Positions 5,852 through 8,652 of a stretch of 8,652 bases of DNA are shown here, piece after piece. Numbering within the stretch: position 1 is the first letter of the stretch; each line of letters begins with the position of its first letter. The translations under genes were made by a program, and so were the position numbers. The stretch spans positions 1-8,652 of the forward strand of contig JBDZUM010000142.1 of NCBI GenBank assembly GCA_040255215.1, given 5' to 3'. The DNA comes from JAQSWP01 sp040255215. GTDB taxonomy: Bacteria > Pseudomonadota > Alphaproteobacteria > Reyranellales > JAQSWP01. A model generated the notes under the pieces. The model ran no database searches and was not told where the DNA came from. It saw nothing but the letters and a program-made list of their open reading frames with translations.

Positions 5852-6279
5852 AGATACAGGACATCATGACCAGCGACTGCCACATCGTGCGGCCCGAGCA
5901 GAGCGTCGAGGAAGCCGCCAGGCTGATGGTGAAGGAGGATCTGGGCTTCCTGCCGGTGGGCGACGACGAGAAGCTGGTCGGCATCATCACCGACCGCGAC
6001 ATCACGGTGCGGGTGATCGCCGAGGGCCGCGACGGGCGCGCCCGGGTCGGCGACGTGATGAGCAGCGAGGTGAAATACTGCTACGACGACCAGTCGGTCG
6101 ACGAGGTGGTCGACAACATGGGCGACATCCAGGTGCGGCGCCTGCCGGTGGTGAGCCGCGAGAAGCGGCTGGTCGGCATCGTGTCGCTGGCGGATGCGGC
6201 GCTGAAGGACCAGCCGGGATCGGCCGCCAGCGGCTTGAGCGGCGTGGTCGAGCCGGGCGGACAGCATAGTTGGCCGTAG
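5848..6279 (+). CDS. Two-CBS-domain protein
   Basis: A 143-residue stand-alone CBS pair. CBS1 runs about 1-58 (MKIQDIMTSD to GIITDRDI at 45-52) and CBS2 about 67-120 (VGDVMSSEV to GIVSLAD at 110-116). The G-I-(I/V)-(T/S)-x-x-D motifs are the usual ribose/phosphate contacts, so the pair probably forms a Bateman module binding an adenine nucleotide. No enzyme or channel domain is attached, which suggests it acts as a sensor on a partner or as a stress protein. A Gly/Ser-rich tail follows residue 122. The ATG at 5848 has AAAGGAG (5834-5840) seven bases upstream and overlaps the DUF2934-like stop; the frame is open back to 5551 but only as a shadow of the upstream gene. A hairpin terminator follows 42 bases after the stop. 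Confidence 0.9.
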   Translation: MKIQDIMTSDCHIVRPEQSVEEAARLMVKEDLGFLPVGDDEKLVGIITDRDITVRVIAEGRDGRARVGDVMSSEVKYCYDDQSVDEVVDNMGDIQVRRLPVVSREKRLVGIVSLADAALKDQPGSAASGLSGVVEPGGQHSWP

Positions 6280-6321
6280 CACTCGGCGTCCCAAATTGAC
6301 TAAAAATCAGGCACTTGCGCG

Positions 6322-6349
6322 AAGCCGCCGCGGTATCCGTCGGCGGCTT
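6322..6349 (+). terminator. Probable terminator hairpin after the CBS gene
   Basis: AAGCCGCCG (6322-6330) and CGGCGGCTT (6341-6349) are perfect nine-base arms around a ten-base loop, followed by only TG and then GC-containing sequence. The stem is strong and well placed, 42 bases after the CBS stop and before the next operon's promoter region, but the T-run is short. Confidence 0.55.
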
Positions 6350-6366
6350 TGTCGCAGGGTCTGACA

Positions 6367-6387
6367 TTGAGAACAAGTTGCATTAGC
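6367..6387. promoter_or_regulatory. Candidate iron-responsive (Fur-like) operator
   Basis: TTGAGAACAAGTTGCATTAGC resembles Fur boxes of the form TGAGAATAATTCTCATTA; by eye 14 of 18 core positions agree. It lies about 44 bases before the imelysin ATG, near a possible -10 GATACT (6388-6393). Imelysin operons are commonly iron-repressed, which supports the reading. In alphaproteobacteria the regulator could also be Irr or a Fur/Mur homologue. Confidence 0.4.
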
Positions 6388-6430
6388 GATACTCTTTCGC
6401 GCGATCGGCAAGGTTGAGCGGGAGAGTACG

Positions 6431-7732
6431 ATGAAGGGCAAAGCCAAGATCTGGATCGGCGTCGGCGCCTACGTGCTGACGGGTGCGGCGGGAACGGCCG
6501 CGATCGACCACAACCTCATTCCCAACGGGCTGTTCGTGTCGTCGGCCTTGGCGGCCGGCGAGGGAGGCGAAGCGGGAGAGGGCGGCGAAGGCGGCAGCGT
6601 GCCGCAGAGCTACAAGCTCGGCTCGACCGATCCCAAGGCTTTCGATTTCGACGCCAAGCCGCAGATCGCCGCTTATTCGACAGTTGTGTACGAGAGCTAC
6701 AGGGACAGCCATCAAGCGGCGCTCCACATGCAGAAGGCGATCGAGGCGTTTCTCGCCAAGCCCAGCGCCATCACCTTGGCGCGGGCGCGCTTTGCGTGGA
6801 TGAACGCGCGCATTCCCTATCTGCAGACCGAGACCTTCCGCTTCTACGACGGGCCGATCGACTTCGCCAATGCGCAGACGCAGGAAGAAGGGCCCGAAGG
6901 GCATATCAACGCCTGGCCGCTCAACGAGGCGTTCATCGACTACGTCAAGGGCAACGCCAAGGCGGGGCTGGTCAACGACACCAAGGTCAAGCTGACGCCG
7001 GCGGCGATCCTCGAGCGCGACCAGGTCAGCGACGAAGCCGACGTGACGACGGGCTGGCATGCCATCGAGTTCCTGCTCTGGGGCCAGGACATGAGCGCCA
7101 TCGGCCCGGGCGACCGCAAGGCCGACGACTACGTCGCCGGCAAGGGCAACAACGACCGGCGGCGCCTCTACCTGAAGACGGTGACGCAGATGCTGGTCGA
7201 CGACCTGGCCGGGCTGGTCAAGGCGTGGGAGCCGGGCAAGGCCGACAACTACGCCGCCAAATTCGCCGCCCTCGATCAGCGCGAGGCGCTGGGCCGCATC
7301 ATCACCGGCATGGCGATGCTGGCCGGGCACGAGCTGATGAGCGAGCGTCTGGCGGTGGCGCTGGACAGCGGCGACCAGGAGGACGAGCATTCCTGCTTCT
7401 CCGACACCACGCGCAACGACTTCATCTACGATTTGCGCGGCATCCGGAACGTCTGGTTCGGCGATTACGGCGGCTTCACCGGGCCGGGGCTGGACGAATT
7501 GCTGGCGAGCCGCGATGCGGCGCTGAACGTGCGGGTGATCGGGCTGATCAACCGCGCCGAGGCGGCGGTGGCGGCATTGCCGCAGCCTTTCGACCAGGTG
7601 CTGGCCTCGCCCAAGGGCAGCCCCGAGCGCAAGGCGGCGGAAGCGGCGGTGACGGCGTTCAAGGAGTTGTCGGCGGCACTGGCCGATGCGGGCGCGAAGC
7701 TGGGCGTGCTGATCTCGGTCTCCTCGCAATAG
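6431..7732 (+). CDS. Imelysin-family periplasmic protein (iron-associated)
   Basis: The 433-residue product is an imelysin (peptidase M75-like, IrpA/ICMP) homologue. The family signature GxHxxE is present as GWHAIE at 208-213 in TGWHAIEFLLWGQD, and a second conserved block, EHSCFSDTTRNDF, spans 319-331. These proteins are periplasmic or surface-anchored and linked to iron acquisition; despite the name, protease activity is doubtful for most members. The N-terminus has a basic start, a hydrophobic helix (about 7-24) and an ALA signal-cleavage candidate at 39-41, giving an unusually long signal region, followed by a Gly/Glu-rich linker (43-55). No lipobox Cys is seen. The ATG at 6431 has GGGAGAG (6420-6426) upstream. 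The di-heme gene starts four bases after the stop, so they form an operon, probably under the Fur-like site. Confidence 0.9.
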   Translation: MKGKAKIWIGVGAYVLTGAAGTAAIDHNLIPNGLFVSSALAAGEGGEAGEGGEGGSVPQSYKLGSTDPKAFDFDAKPQIAAYSTVVYESYRDSHQAALHMQKAIEAFLAKPSAITLARARFAWMNARIPYLQTETFRFYDGPIDFANAQTQEEGPEGHINAWPLNEAFIDYVKGNAKAGLVNDTKVKLTPAAILERDQVSDEADVTTGWHAIEFLLWGQDMSAIGPGDRKADDYVAGKGNNDRRRLYLKTVTQMLVDDLAGLVKAWEPGKADNYAAKFAALDQREALGRIITGMAMLAGHELMSERLAVALDSGDQEDEHSCFSDTTRNDFIYDLRGIRNVWFGDYGGFTGPGLDELLASRDAALNVRVIGLINRAEAAVAALPQPFDQVLASPKGSPERKAAEAAVTAFKELSAALADAGAKLGVLISVSSQ

Positions 7733-7736
7733 GCAC

Positions 7737-8652
7737 ATGTCGCTCCGGACGTGCAGCGTGGCGCTGGCGGGGCTGTTCCTCGCCACCGCCGTCAACGCGC
7801 AGACGCCATCGCAGCCATCCGAACCGATCGGCGCGTCGCTGGGCGGCGCCACCAGCGTCGGCGAAACCAACCAGAACGCCTTCACCCATCCGGCGGCCAA
7901 TCTGCCGGTCGACGACCGGCGCGGATTCTTTTTCGGCAACCGGCTGTTCAACACCAACTGGGTGATCGCGCCGTCCTCGACGCGGAAATTCGACGGGCTG
8001 GGGCCGCGCTTCAACCGCGTCTCCTGCTCGGGCTGCCATCTGCGCGATGGGCGCGGCCTGCCGCCGGAGCGGGCCGACGAGGAGATGCTGTCGATGCTGG
8101 TGCGGCTCAGCGTGCCGGGCCGGGCCGAGGATGGCGGGCCGCTGCCGCATCCGGCCTATGGCGACCAGCTCAACGACCGCGCCATTCAGGGGCTGAAGCC
8201 CGAGGGCCGGGCCGCCGTGACGTGGCGGGAAATTCCCGGCCGCTACGGCGACGGCGAGACCTATTCGCTGCGCGCCCCGCGACTAGATTTCGTCGACATG
8301 GCGTTCGGCGCGCTGGGGCCGGAGGTCATGGTGTCGGCACGCGTGGCGCCGGCGGTGATCGGCATGGGATTGCTGGAGGCCATTCCGGAAGAGACGTTGC
8401 AGGCGCTGGCCGATCCCGACGACCGCGACGGCGACGGCATCTCGGGCCGGCTCAACATGGCTTGGGACGCGATCGCGAAAAAGCCGGCGGTCGGTCGTTT
8501 CGGCTGGAAGGCCAACGTGCCTGGCCTGCGCCAGCAGATCGCCATGGCCGCACTGGGCGATATCGGGCTGACGACATCGCTGTTTCCAACGCAGAACTGT
8601 CCGCCGGCGCAAGCCGACTGCCGCAAGGCGGAGAACGGCGGCGAGCCGGAGA
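7737..8652 (+). CDS. Di-heme oxidoreductase (DHOR/DUF1111) family protein, partial
   Basis: The frame from the ATG at 7737 is open to the right edge, giving 305 residues without the C-terminus. It starts with a Sec signal peptide (MSLRTCSVALAGLFLATAVNA, cleavage near 21), so it is exported. A c-type heme site CSGCH lies at 97-101 (SCSGCHLRDGRG). Further family marks are GDGETYSLRAPRLDF, a DDRDGDGISGRLN segment with a calcium-site look, and GRFGWKANVPGLRQQIA. Members bind two hemes and resemble MauG-type peroxidases; the second heme site would be beyond the window. It begins four bases after the imelysin stop with no obvious Shine-Dalgarno, so translation is probably coupled. The imelysin plus DHOR pairing is a known iron-related gene arrangement, suggesting a role in periplasmic iron redox chemistry, though the reaction is not established. 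Confidence 0.88.
   Translation, partial: MSLRTCSVALAGLFLATAVNAQTPSQPSEPIGASLGGATSVGETNQNAFTHPAANLPVDDRRGFFFGNRLFNTNWVIAPSSTRKFDGLGPRFNRVSCSGCHLRDGRGLPPERADEEMLSMLVRLSVPGRAEDGGPLPHPAYGDQLNDRAIQGLKPEGRAAVTWREIPGRYGDGETYSLRAPRLDFVDMAFGALGPEVMVSARVAPAVIGMGLLEAIPEETLQALADPDDRDGDGISGRLNMAWDAIAKKPAVGRFGWKANVPGLRQQIAMAALGDIGLTTSLFPTQNCPPAQADCRKAENGGEPE

Noticed and set aside
6383..8014. 543-codon open frame on the - strand
   Set aside because: Antisense to the imelysin and di-heme genes, whose motifs (GxHxxE, CxxCH) are clear; the reverse translation has no motif.
1..8652. CRISPR arrays, tRNA/rRNA genes, transposases, phage genes
   Set aside because: No regularly spaced repeats, cloverleaf-like segments or recognisable mobile-element proteins were seen on either strand.

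Overview
The window looks like an alphaproteobacterial chromosome. From about position 1370 onward the coding DNA is strongly GC-rich with C/G in third codon positions, and two sites match the consensus of the alphaproteobacteria-specific general-stress sigma factor EcfG. I cannot name the genus. All supported genes lie on the + strand.

Region 1 (1-1290) is visibly AT-richer and looks like the decayed tail of a polymorphic-toxin (Rhs/CDI-type) locus. It holds the last 24 codons of an upstream gene, a small probable lipoprotein overlapping it by GTGA, and an orphan immunity gene of the CdiI_2 type. An apparently frameshifted small ORF overlaps the immunity gene by ATGA, and a short Rhs-repeat remnant follows. 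Several palindromes lie between these pieces.

Region 2 (about 1466-4231) holds a 12-TM major facilitator transporter followed by an amidase-signature hydrolase with an intact Ser-cisSer-Lys triad. The two are probably co-transcribed, as an uptake-and-hydrolysis pair for an unknown amide.

Region 3 (4272-6349) is a compact, probably stress-controlled block. An exact GGAAC-N17-CGTT site precedes an SDR oxidoreductase, which is tightly followed by a stand-alone PqqD-like (RiPP-recognition fold) protein. A second EcfG-like site (GGAAC-N17-GGTT) precedes a DUF2934-like small protein that overlaps a two-CBS-domain protein by ATGA. A GC-rich hairpin closes the block.

Region 4 (6367-8652) begins an iron-related operon. 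A candidate Fur-like site precedes an imelysin-family periplasmic protein (GxHxxE motif). Four bases later comes a di-heme oxidoreductase-family cytochrome (CxxCH), which runs off the right edge.

The most interesting points are the toxin/immunity remains and the pairing of two EcfG-type promoters with an SDR-PqqD unit and a DUF2934-CBS unit. No tRNA, rRNA, CRISPR array, transposase or origin was seen.
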